From Nymphaea colorata (lineage: Eukaryota; Streptophyta; Magnoliopsida; Nymphaeales; Nymphaeaceae), in the NCBI RefSeq assembly GCF_008831285.2, contig NW_022204507.1, positions 310,001 through 374,000 on the forward strand: a stretch of DNA of 64,000 nucleotides. Reading direction: 5' to 3'. Numbering within the stretch: position 1 is the stretch's first letter; every line of letters begins with the position of its first letter. Positions 22,200 through 34,090 of the stretch are shown here, piece by piece. The translations under genes were made by a program, and so were the position numbers. The notes below the pieces were generated by a model. That model did no database searches and was not told the DNA's origin. It saw only the letters and a list, made by a program, of their open reading frames with translations.

Positions 22200-23080
22200 T
22201 CTTTCCTCAAACCAAACCTTCATGCTTTAGTCAGGCAGAGCAACATACAAATTGGAAAAGAGCCATGCAAGAAGAAATTATGGCGGTGGAATCAAACAAT
22301 ACTTGGACCCTAGTCTCCCCTTCAAATAATGTCAAACCCATCAGCTGCAAGTGAGTTTATCAGATCAAGTATAAGGCGAATGGTGAAATAGAAAGGTTCA
22401 AAGCTATATTAGTGGCCAAAGGGTATGCACAAGTGGAAGGCTTGGATTTCCATGAGACCTATGCTGCTGCCGCCAAACTTGTTATTATTTGTTGTTTGAT
22501 TGCAATAGCTGCAAAACGAAATTGGGTGCTGCAACAAATGGATGTGTATAACTTCTTTCTAAATGGGATATTGAATGAAGAAATCTACATGACATTGCCT
22601 CCTAGTTATTGTGAAAAGGGAGAAACAAAATTGTGCAAGCTAAACAAGTTTATCTCTGGGCTGAAACATGCTCCTCAAAACAGGTTCTTGAAGTTATCGT
22701 CAGAAGTGGTGAGCTATGGTTTTATGCAATCCAAGTGTGATTACACACTGTGTGCATATCAAAGAGAAAGGGTGTTCATGGTAATTTTGGTGTACATCAA
22801 CGCTCTCATTGTTGCAGGAAATGATATGGAATACCTAGAAAACTTAAAATGTATCTTGGCAAAAGATTGTGCATGAAAGATGGGCAACTTAAAATATTTC
22901 CTTCGCCTAGAGCTTAGCAATGGGAAGAAATGAATATTTTCATCACAGCGCAAGTATTTTTGTGGCATTATTGATGAATTAAGCCTTCTCAATGCCAAGG
23001 CATCTGAGGATCGCATGGAACCTTGTCAAACCCTTGCTGCCAATGATGGATAAGATTTAAAAAATACTTCACTGTTTCAA
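22200..23080 (+). pseudogene. Copia reverse transcriptase, broken
   Basis: Frames 22151-22354 and 22412-22876 give the RT in order: W.RAMQEEIMAVESNNTW, RFKAILVAKGYAQVEGLDF, VLQQMDVYNFFLNG, LCKLNKFISGLKHAPQNRF and, at the active site, VILVYINALIV where a working enzyme has YVDD. Both catalytic aspartates of that motif are lost. It ends near NLKYFLRLEL after a stop. Confidence 0.85.
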
Positions 23081-23692
23081 AGACTTGTGGGGCATCTTAT
23101 ATATCTGACTATAACCAGGCCAGAAATAGTTTTTGCTATTTACTTTCCTAGCCACCATATGCAGAAACTGACTACTCACTACAATTCTGCTATAAAAGTA
23201 TTACGCTGTCTCAAACTTCACGCGGTCAAGGAATTTTTCTTCCAGTAGATGACAATTTCAAGCTTACCGTGTGTTTTGATGCCAACTACGGAGCTTGCAA
23301 AGACACCAAAAAATCAATCTCTGGTTACTATGTTTAATTAGGAGAATGTCTAATCTTCTGAAAAACATAAAAACTGAGCATAGTATCTCACTTCTCAGCC
23401 GAAATAAAACTATTGCGCAACTACTGCTGAGAACTTATATGGATAAGATGTCTTCTAAAAGACCTCCAAGTGCCTCCTCCTTCACCAGTGCAGCTTCTTT
23501 GTGATGAGATCAGCATTACAAATGGCAGTGAGCTCAATTTTACATGAAAGCACCAAGCATGGGGAGATCGACTGCCATCTAGTGCGTGAGCAAGTAAAAA
23601 ACGGAACAATTGTCACAAGCTATGTTCCATCGTACTTACATCTGGCTGATCTATCCACGAAGTCCCTTGTCAAAGATCAAGTCAAATTTTAA
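23081..23692 (+). pseudogene. Copia RT end and RNase H, broken
   Basis: LIYLTITRPEIVFAIYF marks the RT end; later pieces show VCFDANYGACKDTKKSISG (the first RNase H strand), decayed SAE and CD motifs, and a C-terminal LADLSTKSL before the polypurine tract. The text differs clearly from the RNase H at 18392 and 34777, so this element belongs to another family. Confidence 0.8.
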
Positions 23693-23729
23693 AAGCTCAA
23701 ACTGGGTTTTGGAGACCTCATTCACCAGT

Positions 23730-23741
23730 TTGAAGGAGGGG
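23730..23741 (+). other. Polypurine tract
   Basis: 'ttgaaggagggg' directly before a TGTTATGAAA start; this is the expected position at the 3' LTR edge. Confidence 0.7.
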
Positions 23742-23900
23742 TGTTATGAAAAATCAAAACTAATTGTTAAAGCCGTGTTATTAACTCTGTTTTCTTTACG
23801 CCCATTGTAAAACTGTAAAATTGAATCATGGTGTTCCTTGTCACACATGTGGAAGTTTTGAGAAATTTGAAGGTGTGATTGTGTTGTAACATGTATCCAA
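23742..23900 (+). repeat. 3' LTR piece (family 2)
   Basis: It starts TGTTATGAAAAATC and matches 28774 onward over about 150 bases ('cattgtaaa.ct.taaaattg', 'attgaatc.tggt.ttcctt', 'gtgttgtaaca'). It does not match the LTR at 18774, although both flank the same internal region. The match to the 28774 copy is lost after about 23895. Confidence 0.75.
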
Positions 23901-25743
23901 GAATGTGGTGTTCATATCGAACATGCATCCAAGAATGCAACGTTTTGCAATTAATTGACTTCAAAATAATTAATAAAATTAAAGGATGGAATATGAGATG
24001 TTTTGAATGAGAATAGTACACTAGAAAATGATTGAGTTACGTGTAAAATGTGGATCTGAGTGGTTGAAATGATGAAGCAGTACTAAAAGGTAATACTAAG
24101 TGGGTAGGAATGGAGGAAATCAATTAAGTTTACAAAGTGGGTGTCAAAATTTTGAACTTTCTGTGTGTTGGTTACTTATTTTGTGGTTTATCATAGACAT
24201 GTCATTTACTCGGACCATCTAATGTATGGAGTAGTTTGCGGTGCAATAATGCGTGAATTAATTTAAGTTCTTCTTCCTAGACATTATATTAAAATATATT
24301 AAAACAGTGCATATATAATAAGTCCCAATTAGTGCCTCCCTTTGGGATCTGGTTGCAGTAACAGCTTGCTCAGGGTACGCCCCTACCTTTATCATTTCAG
24401 GAGCCTCCATTTGTTTCCCCATGTTTTATAGTGGAAGAGAGTAACGCCCAAAGTGCCTCCATTTCATGTGAATTTTATTCTTAACGCAGCAAATAATTGC
24501 AAATATTCCTATTGTTTATCCTTGTGAAAAGCACATAATCTGTTACGTAAGAACCTGTAAATCACTTAGCTAGTTTTAACCTAATATGTTTCCATAATAT
24601 TAAAAGAGCAATATTTAAGTCAAGAACTCCCTGAAGATATATAACTAATTTGGTGCTTAAAGGAACAATAAAAGCTATATACTAATTTCTGAATAAATAT
24701 AGAAGCATCTCTTCCTTGTTGTCAGAACGAAACAATTTGGCATGTTTAGCTTAGTTAATTGGTATCAGGATTGGAAATTAACACGTAGGAGGATATTAAA
24801 TTTCCACAGTAAATTATTCAAAATTAATTAATATTGAAGCTATTAAGTTTTTTGCAAAAATATTTTGAAAAGTCATTAATAAAAGTGGTGCATGTCGGTT
24901 GCTAACAAGACTGAACAAAATCCCCAAAATGGTGCCAACTAATTTGTTGATTCTAGCTCATTGTGCATACCTTTGAGACAACAACAACATTTGCTGGTAA
25001 GGTGGATCATCATGCACAGTGGACATCATAAACAGTGCACCAATGAACAAACAGCCAATAATTGAATTTTATTTATTTATTTTTTTTTTTTTTTTGGGGG
25101 GGGGGAGCGAGAGAGAGGGGGGGACAGAGAGAGGGGGAGAGATATCATTGATTTTTTTTTAAAAAAAACACAAATGAAATATTAGTAAGTTAAAGGCTTA
25201 GAAAATTGGTTTCTCTTTTAATTACGAAAAACAGCAAAAACATTGTAGTTATACTATTTGCTAAGTTATTTTTCTTAATATCTATTATCATATTTTCTCA
25301 AAAAATTGGGGAGGATCATATGAAATTTTCTGCTCGATCGACCATCACGGATGTTGAAACAAATATAGACATGAAGCATAGCTGGTTTTCTGGGTTTTCA
25401 AACTTGGTATATATTTTTTAAACATGGTATATATTTTTCTGTTTGGCTCACAACCTGTCCTTAGGCATATTCTGATCTTGATTAATTTATATTTTCTATG
25501 TAACTATTATCTACAAATAGAAAAAAAACAACAAAAAATTCACTTTCAAATTAGTTGATATCAACCGACATATAATTAATGAGTTAGATGCCCTGTATTA
25601 GCCAACTATTTCCCAAATTCCAATGATTTCCAGTTTTCTCCTTTTTGTTCATTTATAGCTCGATTTGGCTTCGGCAGACCAGGGCTTGGTTTCATACCAA
25701 AACCTAAAAATAGGGTTTCATTCCTTGTAATATCTGGTGGACC
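23901..25743. other. Unassigned intergenic DNA with low-complexity tracts
   Basis: No coding sequence recognised. A T-run, G-run and GA-rich tract lie at about 25072-25140. The rest is AT-rich. Confidence 0.45.
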
Positions 25744-26177
25744 CAGGGCTGCATGCACGAGTCAAGTCGAGCTCTAGCTGGGTCAGTCCGAGTCGACTTC
25801 ACTCAGAAAACTCGTGGTCAAACTCCACTCAAGCTCCAGAACAAGCTGAAGCTTTACTCGATGATACAACATTGGGCTCAAACTCGACTCACTGAACTCA
25901 TTTATGTTAAACATGTCTTGTTTCATTTAACTTGTCTAACGGTATTAACTCATTTAGTTTTTACTCGTTTAGATTTTTTGTCGTTATAATTCAATATTTA
26001 TTGTATAGTCCAGTCGAGTTGAGTTCTTACAACTCGAACTCAACTTGTTTAACATTTCGTGCATACATTTGAACTCAAGGTCAACTCGTTAATAAACAAG
26101 TTGGGTTCAAGTTGAGCTTCAATGAGTGAGTTCGATCGAGTCGAGCTCGAGCTGGCTCAACTTGTTGTGCAGCCCTA
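25744..26177. mobile_element. hAT-type MITE (434 bp)
   Basis: The ends are inverted repeats: 'cagggctgcatgcacgagtc' on the left and '..cttgttgtgcagcccta' on the right. The flanks GGTGGACC (25736-25743) and AGTGGACT (26178-26185) agree at 6 of 8 positions, as an old 8-bp hAT target duplication would. The body is full of 'gagtcgag', 'ctcgactc' and 'gagctcgag' text, typical of a widespread plant MITE type. No transposase is present. A 78-codon frame inside it is a shadow. Confidence 0.85.
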
Positions 26178-26185
26178 AGTGGACT

Positions 26186-27468
26186 TCTCTTTCAGACATA
26201 TAATATTAATCTACTTATTGATCGGGACTTTTGCAATGCACCAAGATTCCTTTTGGAATAGATTTCAAGGAAAATGAGCTATATCCGATCTTGTTTGGAC
26301 TTTCACCCCTAGCCACAAGTCGTTCCCATATTTTTGCCACATACGTGGGCTCAGTCCTCGAAGGCCTGGTAGAGCTTGTTTGAACCTGGCTAGATCAATC
26401 AGTTTAGGGTCAAATAGGAAGAACTATCATCTGCAACCTCTAGAAAGCACCTAGACTTAATGGCTTAAGCAGCTGTTCCCAAAAGGTTGCCGTTAGAGTG
26501 AGTGTGCCCCACCAGCATATATGTAGATCTGTTACTGCGTTCAACAGCCCTGAACCCAGGGATGAGGGAAAGGGTGTGAGGTTTCAACCTCTTATCGAAT
26601 TACCAAAAACAGAAGAAAAGAAAAAGGAGAGCTTGTGTGAGAACTAGATTACCTTGCAGACCACTCTTTGATGATGATTAAGCTTCTCCATAGACTTACC
26701 TCTGCCTCCATGGATACTTCCAAGAAGATGCAGCCTTATTATCTTTTATGAAAAGCCTCTAATTGGTGGCGAGCAGCTGAATTTCTTCAGCTAGGGAACA
26801 ACAGAAAATGAAACTCAGGAGATGTACACATACATTTGAACTGAGAAGATGTTTCCTCTTTAAATTCCAAAAATTCATCCGCTGAAGTGCAGTAATACTT
26901 TAAATTTTAAACCTTTAGGACTTGTTAGGCAAACAAAACACTATGTAATTATTTCATAAATATAAATATGCACGAAACAGTCCTACATCTGCTTCTGCCC
27001 CTGCCTTCAGACCATAAGGTGGAGAAACAGCCTAAAGAAGCTGGCCGCCTTAGGAACAAGGCCTTAGAGGTGCAGGCAGCCACGGCTTTCTTCCTTCCTT
27101 TGCCTCCAAGGTTCAGGATGAAGGGATTGAGAAACAGCATTGCGGACATATGAGGTAATTTGCATGAAGCATACCTTCAAAGATGTGAGCTATATCACAC
27201 TTGCCCGTTTCTTTCCTTCTGCATATATGTCATATGCGAACACGCCTGAGCTATACTCCAAGAAAATGCTGGAGACTCATAGGAGCCAGTGCGAAGGGAA
27301 GCATTGATGCAGTGAGGGCCGACAGCCGAGAACCACCAGAACCAGTAGAAGAAGAACTTGAGGAGGCAGCCATGAGATCACATGCCGATACCAATCAGCA
27401 GCAAAAAAATGAAAGACACGAGTAATGGGAAGGCAATACCAGGATGAGCTTTGTCCTTTTAAAAATAA
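26186..27468. other. Unassigned, possibly gag leader of a minus-strand copia remnant
   Basis: On the minus strand an ATG near 27373 opens MAASSSSSSTGSGGSRLSAL, about 100 bases after a copia primer binding site. Plant copia gag proteins often start with a serine-rich stretch, but no later gag motif follows. A 66-codon frame at 26949-27149 was not recognised. Confidence 0.25.
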
Positions 27469-27480
27469 GCTTTGATACCA
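27469..27480 (-). other. Copia-type primer binding site
   Basis: The plus strand has 'gctttgatacca', so the minus strand reads TGGTATCAAAGC, one base away from the usual copia site TGGTATCAGAGC. Confidence 0.65.
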
Positions 27481-27640
27481 TAATAGGGCAAGAGAGAAAA
27501 GGAAAGATGGGTAGGCGATACAAATTATAGAGGTTTGGTCATTTGACCTACAACCTCTCTCTCATACCAATTTTTCACGTATTTTGGTATGAGGTTCCAT
27601 TTTCTTTTATATGTTTACAGTTCTCAACGTGACACATATT
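27481..27640 (-). repeat. Remnant of a copia 5' LTR (minus strand)
   Basis: It abuts the primer binding site. Its content resembles the R/U5 end of plant copia LTRs ('gaggtttggtcatttgacct', 'cctctctctcat', 'gaggttcca'). The outer end and a partner LTR were not found. Confidence 0.4.
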
Positions 27641-28773
27641 TTTCTTAAGAAAAAAACTTTTCAACAGTGTATTTTCATTCAATTCTGATTTTTCATGAAC
27701 ATTGGATTCATTTGCCTCTTCTCTCTCTCTCTCTCTCTCTTTTCTTTTTCCCTTTATTTCGTCTGATTATCTCATCCGTGCTGGATTAGATACTTCTTCC
27801 ATTTCTGAAAATCTGAACGTTAAGCATGTCTCAACACGAGGGAGATTCAACTGCATGCACACATTTGTGCAAGCAACAAAAATTAGTTTTTTAATATTTT
27901 AGAAATTTTTTATAATGGTCTGTACATTTTAATCTTTAAATATTTTTATAATTCCTTTTTTGCCCCTTAAAAGTCTTCTTTAAAACAAACTTCATGCGCA
28001 AGGATTCTTGCAACTTGAACCAGCAACCTGCCACCTACTGTAATAGTTAGATGGTTGTAATTTAAATTTAATAACTTGGAAGCTAACTGCACTTTCTGAT
28101 AGAATGGATGGATCCATTTTTTTTATGAAAAGCATTTATCTGCTTTGACTTTTAAGAAGAGGGCCTTGTTATTTTCTTTAAACCCATGACCTATGCATGA
28201 ACGGTTATTCTGAAATCAAGACAAACTTGGTCGAGCACGTGACGAGGTTTAGGCCACCTCTAGATCTACTCCAAGTGATGTTTTGTTCATAAGCCTTCTT
28301 GCTTTTATAGCTGCATTTTTTAATCAATACCCACGAGATCAGGTTACATGCACGATCCATAGCCTTTAAGAAAATGACAAGTGCCCCCCCGCCCCCTGCC
28401 CACTGGCTCCCTAGCCCACTTTGAGGGGTACTTGGCATCCACAGGAGCTTGGCACAAGCCTAGGCATATAACCAGCTTCGAACATCCACCCATGTCATCG
28501 ATACTAGACTAAACACATGAGAGAGATACAACTTGTCAGTGAGGGAAACAGGGATGGGGAGCACATGAAGAAGGGGTTGAGAGTTTATTTCCTTTCTTAG
28601 GTGTAAAGTGTGTTGTAGGCCTCATGAGCATGTTGTTGCCAACTCCACCATCATCAACATCATCGTTGTCTTCTCAAGAGATTTAGTGGAGAAAGTATGA
28701 CTTAGTTTCCAACATTCAGGAGGCTATGAAGCTCAAATGAAAGAACGTTAAGGCATTCTGCCTCTTGGGATCT
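27641..28773. other. Unassigned intergenic DNA
   Basis: A CT microsatellite lies at about 27718-27740. No gene recognised. The last 90 bases before the LTR at 28774 were not recognised as a copia end. Confidence 0.4.
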
Positions 28774-29100
28774 GTTATGGAAAATGAAAACGAATTCTTA
28801 AAGCTGTGTTATATTAACTTTGTTTTTTTACACCTATTGTAAAGCTCTAAAATTGAATCGTGGTATTCCTTGCCACGCATGTGAAATTCTATAGAGGGTT
28901 GAAGGCATGATTTTGTTGTAACAGAAAATATTCTTTTACGTCTGTAAAAAAATTTATTATGTACAGAAAGAGTATAAATATGTGAAAGGAAGAAGAGCAC
29001 GATGCTCTGTTCCATCCATTCCCAGCCTCCTTGGTTATTCTCTGTTGATTCCGTGGCAGCCCTGATTTTCTCTTGTGCATCATCTGAAACTCGCAAGATA
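28774..29100 (+). repeat. Solo or truncated LTR of family 2
   Basis: It begins TGTTATGGAAAATG and matches the LTR at 23742 over the first 150 bases. Further right it keeps a TATA-like 'agtataaatatg' near 28970 and a polypyrimidine tract, as in a full LTR. No copia coding text lies next to it, so it is probably a solo LTR left by recombination. Its right end is uncertain. Open frames across it are shadows. Confidence 0.65.
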
Positions 29101-29639
29101 TTGCAAGGGGAGGAAAGGAGTGGTGGCGGACGAGGAGTGTTGGGCTTGTGATGATGCGCAACAGGTTGATGCATTATTTTGAGGGGCCAAAAAAGACATT
29201 GATGTATTTTTCTATAGCCCTGCCTCCGCTTTTCCCAAAAGTTTTTTATATGGCTAGATTTCTTTTGCACCGGTACAAATCGTTCCAAAAAAATGTCAAA
29301 TTGGGTGCCTCAATTTGGTTGTTAATTCCGTTGAATAGTGGCCCTGAGCCCTGTCCGTCATCTCGTAACTGCAAGCCAGATTAAATTGAAAAACTCATTT
29401 CCAAGTTAAAAGATCTCATTAAAATGAAATTCAAAAGTTTATTTTGTTACCATTTACGAACAAGCCAAAAATTCTCCCTGGCGATAACTGCTGCTGGGAT
29501 TCAGGAAATCCTGGGAGGCAGACTATAAAGTCTCAGCTTATGTTCATCTGAAGGTTGATCATTAGATTAACATTGCGACGCCTCCCAAAATGATGTAGTT
29601 AGCTATAAAAATACTGTTCTTGCTTAAACGAGCCTTGAG
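29101..29639. other. Unassigned intergenic DNA
   Basis: I see no gene or element in this stretch. Confidence 0.4.
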
Positions 29640-29800
29640 TCTGTCCATTTTATACCTGTCACAGGAAACTTTGCTCAAGGTTCAGTGTCGAGCACAAGCT
29701 AGGTCTTGGTTTGTTGAGTGGAGTTTGAACTGACCTTTTAAAGCACAATAGCTCGAGCATGACAAGACCTGAGCAGATTTGGGCTCTAGCCCGCTTGTGT
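29640..29800. mobile_element. Decayed relative of the 'tcgag' hAT MITE
   Basis: Contains 'cagtgtcgagcacaag', 'gagtggagtttgaact' and 'agctcgagcatgac' text like the element at 25744-26177, but the ends are not clear. Confidence 0.4.
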
Positions 29801-29814
29801 ATAACCACAACTAT

Positions 29815-30015
29815 AATATATGCTATTGGCAATGGCTTTTACCATAGCCAATAGTCATAATGTAGTTGCCAATAAACTTATTGGCAAATACTCTTGCCCT
29901 AGCGAATAGCTAAGTTTGCCTTGCCGTTGACAGCACTGGGAAAAGTCTTTTGTTAGGCCAAGGGTCATTCCCAATAACGTCATTGGTAACAACTCATTGA
30001 GTTATTGACAATGGT
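29815..30015. repeat. Cluster of short inverted motifs around 'ttggcaa'
   Basis: 'ctattggcaatggc', 'agccaatagtc', 'ttgccaataaac', 'ttattggcaaat' and 'cattcccaataacgtcattgg' alternate in both directions over 200 bases. Such arrays are typical of the subterminal regions of CACTA-type transposons. No terminus was identified. Confidence 0.4.
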
Positions 30016-32155
30016 CGAAGTTGTTGCAACAAGTTCTTACAGCAGTGATTCCTTCACTGCTATAGGTCTCCTTTTTCTTTTGAAAACAAAACAAAATGGT
30101 GCTTCTATAGCAAGTAAGCCAGTTTTTTCTAATTTGAAAGTGGGATGGTTTCAAACAGATTATCTAGATCGATACCAACAAACAAAAACGTAGACTACTG
30201 AAACAAATAGAGAGAGAGAGAGAGAGAGATGAACACTCTACGCATCAGATTTTGGATTAACAAAAATACAGAAGGAAAAACGAACAAAGAAACAAGTCAG
30301 ACTTTTAGGCTATATGCGAGTTAAATTACATGTCATTTCTTGTGAAGGTTGTCATATAATGTCATCAGAAAATTATTTACAACTTACAAATGAAGCTATG
30401 AATATTAAAACATCTCAAAAACATCCACCATCAAGTTATAAATCATGTATAAGCATCTCTAAGAAAATGGCACCTGTCAGTCCTTCGTAAAGTTGCTGAT
30501 CCCTTTGACAATCGTTTGTTTATTAATTGATGCGATTGGCCCATTGTCATCACAACTCAGCTCAAGAAAGTATGTGTTCCTAGAAAGAAGATTCATTTAG
30601 CTTTGTTCACCATCCATCTTAATTTTCTCAATATGTTCTGTTTCTTTTATTCCCCCTATAATGCAATTTGGATAGAGTGTGAACAGAACATCCCTCTCTT
30701 TTTTTAGGAAACTTTGCTGGCATAACATGATCCTCTGACCTACAGCATCTCACATATAAAATGAATAATTAATGAATAAGTGAAAATGAAGCAACGCTCT
30801 TGCCATTTATGGATACAACATATAAAAGCTACAAAAGCCACAAAGAAAAACATACACACTAGAAACTCCCCTCTTCACATGAACATTTTGTGGATCAAAG
30901 AAGAAAGGCCACTCTCTGAAGCACAGGCATGTTACATATTGAAAAATGTAAAAGACATAAAAATATAGTGCTGTTTTACACAGAATGCAACTGTAGATAT
31001 AGCAGATCCAAATTGGAGACCAACACTAATTAATCATTAACTTGGAATAAATAAACACACTAAAGATCATGATGAAGGCAAAGAGTTCAATACTGTGTAT
31101 GTGATGCAACTTGGTAGAGGTTTCCCTAAGTCATCATATTTAAAAAACATCGAATACAATTTACAAGACTAACAAAGTGGTAACTAAAAAAAATGTGGAA
31201 AGGCTAAGATTGGGAATATGAGTACATCCACAATATATTTCTTTTCATGGACAGTGAAATGGAAGAAAGCTCAAGCAGAAGAATGTATGGGAATCATAAA
31301 CAACAAATTAGATCTGTGCATTTTCCAATCATTGTTCACCATGTGGCGTCAAATGGTGCATGCATTCTTGCTGTGTATTTTCCATCACTGGGAACAGATA
31401 AAGATTTATACTTTCAAAAACATAACTTCATTAATTGCTATATCAATAAATAATAACACTCAAATTAGGCCATCATGCTATCAACTACAGAACATGGCAG
31501 CAAGTACAAATTAATCGTTAGATATTTTTGTACTAAATAACAATGAGTAATTGATATTATTATACAATGGTATATGACTAATTTTCAACTGAGATCATAC
31601 TATGTTATTTCACAAACAAAATCTATAACTAGCTTACCTCATGTTAGAAATTACAAAGTCAAAGCAATTACAATTAAGAAAAGAGAATTCAACTTTGACA
31701 TTTCTTAACAAGAATGGAATCATCACATGCCATCCATTTATTAGTCAAAGCGATTACAGTTAATTAAGAAAATTCAACTTCTTCATATAAGCTGGGTTTT
31801 CTTAGATTAGCTACAACACTGCGACCCTCTCTCCCTCTTTCATTGCAAAGTACCCATAGAAAACTGAATAAGAGTTTTCCTTTCAGCTGGTGTTTCTATA
31901 CAAGAAATAAAGTCATCAGCTCACGCCATGCCTATGATTCCATACTCAACTGCCTCGGTTGGGCTGAAATACTTTGAGTGCCATATATCCTCCTCAGTCT
32001 TCTCTCCAGATTATGTATATGTCTTGTATAAAGAGTGACCTTGCAACAAAACTTCAAGGTTTTTGGTAAGTATTTCTACAGTCACCTATATAAAAAGTAA
32101 AACTAAATCATGTGATTAAAAACAGTTCGAGCAAGAATCGATCCAATCCCTATGA
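30016..32155. other. Unassigned AT-rich intergenic DNA
   Basis: A (GA)n run lies at 30209-30229. Open frames at 30780-30968 and 31218-31514 have no family resemblance. Confidence 0.45.
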
Positions 32156-32464
32156 TTGGAGGATTCCCAGCATTCTGTAGACTGGTTCTTCAGTGAACCT
32201 ACCCCTTTCACTACCGTTCGCGATTCTGACCTCTTTTTCCCATCAAACTTCATGGACAGCATCCCAAAGGAAGGCGAAGCTAACAAGCCAAGCTCGATCA
32301 TTGCACAGCTGGAATCCTCGAATTCATGGCGGCCCCACTCTTTGTTTCAAGTTTTCCGGTGCCCTCTATTTCTTCACTCGCCGTCACCGGTGTAGACCCC
32401 CATTGGGCCCCAAAAGGCTCAAACAGCATCGTCAGGCCGTGGTGACTCCTGCTCGACCGGCGGC
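32156..32464 (+). other. Gene-like stretch, unrecognised
   Basis: Base composition is less AT-rich than its surroundings. Plus-strand frame 32156-32395 starts MEDSQHSVDWFFSEPTPF; a second frame opens at about 32329 with MAAPLFVSSFPVPSISSLAV, which looks like an organelle transit peptide. Both end within 120 bases of the copia element. This could be a host gene 5' end interrupted by the element, or LTR sequence of that element. I cannot decide. Confidence 0.3.
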
Positions 32465-32476
32465 GTGATCAGAGCC
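32465..32476 (+). other. Probable degenerate primer binding site
   Basis: 'gtgatcagagcc' is close to the last part of the plant copia site TGGTATCAGAGCC and lies about 100 bases before the gag start. Confidence 0.45.
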
Positions 32477-32574
32477 AGCCAGAATATCCAGATTTCTGTC
32501 GTCTTCCCTGTGTCATTGTTTCTTCTCCTATGCATGGGAAGTCGGGCATTGAGTCCTGAGCATTAAGGAGCAGT

Positions 32575-33480
32575 CATGGCCAACAAAGTAAAGAACAATT
32601 AGTCAGGAAATATCAATGGCCATGAAAATGCCCAGGTGATATTTGATCTCTTCTATTTACATCATTCGGATAATTTCGGAAGTGGGTTAGTATCTCAACC
32701 TCTTATCGGTGATAACTATGCAATCTGGAGCAGAGGTCATGATCATGGCTCTATCAGCCAAAAACAAGTTAGGATTCGTTGGAGCCTAAAGAGGATGAAC
32801 ATAATCGTATGTTGTGGGTACGATGTAACAATCTGGCTCTAGCATGGATTCTTAATTCATTTATAAGGAGATTCATGCTAGCATCGCTTATGCTACCACA
32901 AATCAAGTAAAATGGGAGGAGTTAAAAGAAAGATATACTTACAGTCTTGCACCAAGAGTCTTTCAGCTACACAGTTCAATACATCGATTACAACAAGAGT
33001 CCATGTCTGTTACTACATATTATACAAAACATATTATATAAAAGTCAAAGTGCTTTGGGAATAATTAAATTACTACAATCCTGTGTCTTTGTTGGTGTGG
33101 GGGCATAAAAATTTATTCGGATCAAATCCAAAGAGAACGTATGATTTAGTTCTTGAAGGGACTGAACGACTCATATGATGCTATTAGAGGACAAATTTTG
33201 TTGCTTGATCCCTTATCCACAGTAAACAAATTATATGCTCTAGTCTTTCAGGAGGAACAGCAGCAACATTCACACCATCAGCCTCTCACACCACCTTGGA
33301 AATATCACACAATCATATTCCCAAAGCAGCATCACTTGAACAAAGTTTCAAGTTTCAATGCAATAAAGAAGGACGTCAAAGACGACCAGTCTGTAGCTAT
33401 TGTCATAACATAGGTCATGTGAAAGATAAATTTTTCAAGTTGAATGGCTATCCTCGAGGACATCGATTCCATGGTTCCAA
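32575..33480 (+). pseudogene. Copia gag, broken
   Basis: ATG at 32575 opens MANKVKNN and then a stop, followed by LFYLHHSDNFGSGLVSQPLI and DNYAIWSR, the gag N-terminus. The zinc knuckle near 33390 reads CSYCHNIGHVKDKF, with the last cysteine of the CCHC pattern replaced by phenylalanine. Several frameshifts occur between. Confidence 0.85.
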
Positions 33481-33689
33481 CTTTCGGCCACGCAAGCTGC
33501 AGCTACCATTCATAATCAAAGGCCGGTGGACCTCCATACAAGCGATTGTACTAGTTTCTCTGGCAGCAACAGTAAAACTTCCAAGGAAGTTGTACCTTCA
33601 ATCACTCTGGATGAGTATCATAAAATCTTATCTCTTGTTAGAACTCCATCTGCCTCTTTCAATTTCGCAGGTAATATATCTTCATATAG

Positions 33690-34025
33690 TGTCTCCCATC
33701 TTCCTTGGATTATCGATTCTGGAGCAAGTTGGTGCATTTGTGCCGATAGCTCTCTACTTCAAAAACCAACCAATTGCCGAGTACCTGTAAACTTACCTAA
33801 TGGACATACAATAACTGTCCATCAAACTAGTGATGTTAAACTACCACCATTCACTCTCGAAAATTCCTTGTATATTTTCTCTTTCAAAGTGAACATACTC
33901 TCTGTGAGTCAATTGAGCAAGGCACTAAACTTTTCTGTAACTTTCTTCCTTACTCATTGTGTCTTGCAGGACCTGAATGCGGGATTTCTATTGCTTTCTT
34001 ATTTCGGCTTCCTCGACCAATGGTA
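33690..34025 (+). pseudogene. Copia protease, partial
   Basis: Frame 33526-34026 contains WIIDSGASWCI, an intact D-S-G-A-S catalytic motif, then LPNGHTITVHQ and ILSVSQLSK as in copia proteases. It breaks off near 34025. The GAG-pre-integrase and integrase domains that should follow are absent. Confidence 0.8.
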
Positions 34026-34090
34026 ACTTGACATTTAATGCAATGAAAGGCAGAAGGTACCCTCTTTCTAAGGTGTCTGAACTTTACTTT

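Larger units (their letters stand above)
19088..23741 (+). mobile_element. Internal region of a copia element, decayed but complete in domain order
   Basis: Gag, protease, GAG-pre-integrase, integrase, RT and RNase H follow each other on the plus strand with many stops and frameshifts. The left boundary is the family 1 LTR; the right boundary is a different LTR type (23742 on). The integrase contains a 430-bp MITE-like insertion. The length (about 4.2 kb without the insertion) is normal for copia. No part can be functional. Confidence 0.85.

Noticed and set aside
28205-28438. 77-codon minus-strand frame
   Set aside because: No family resemblance, and it crosses a C-run; treated as chance.
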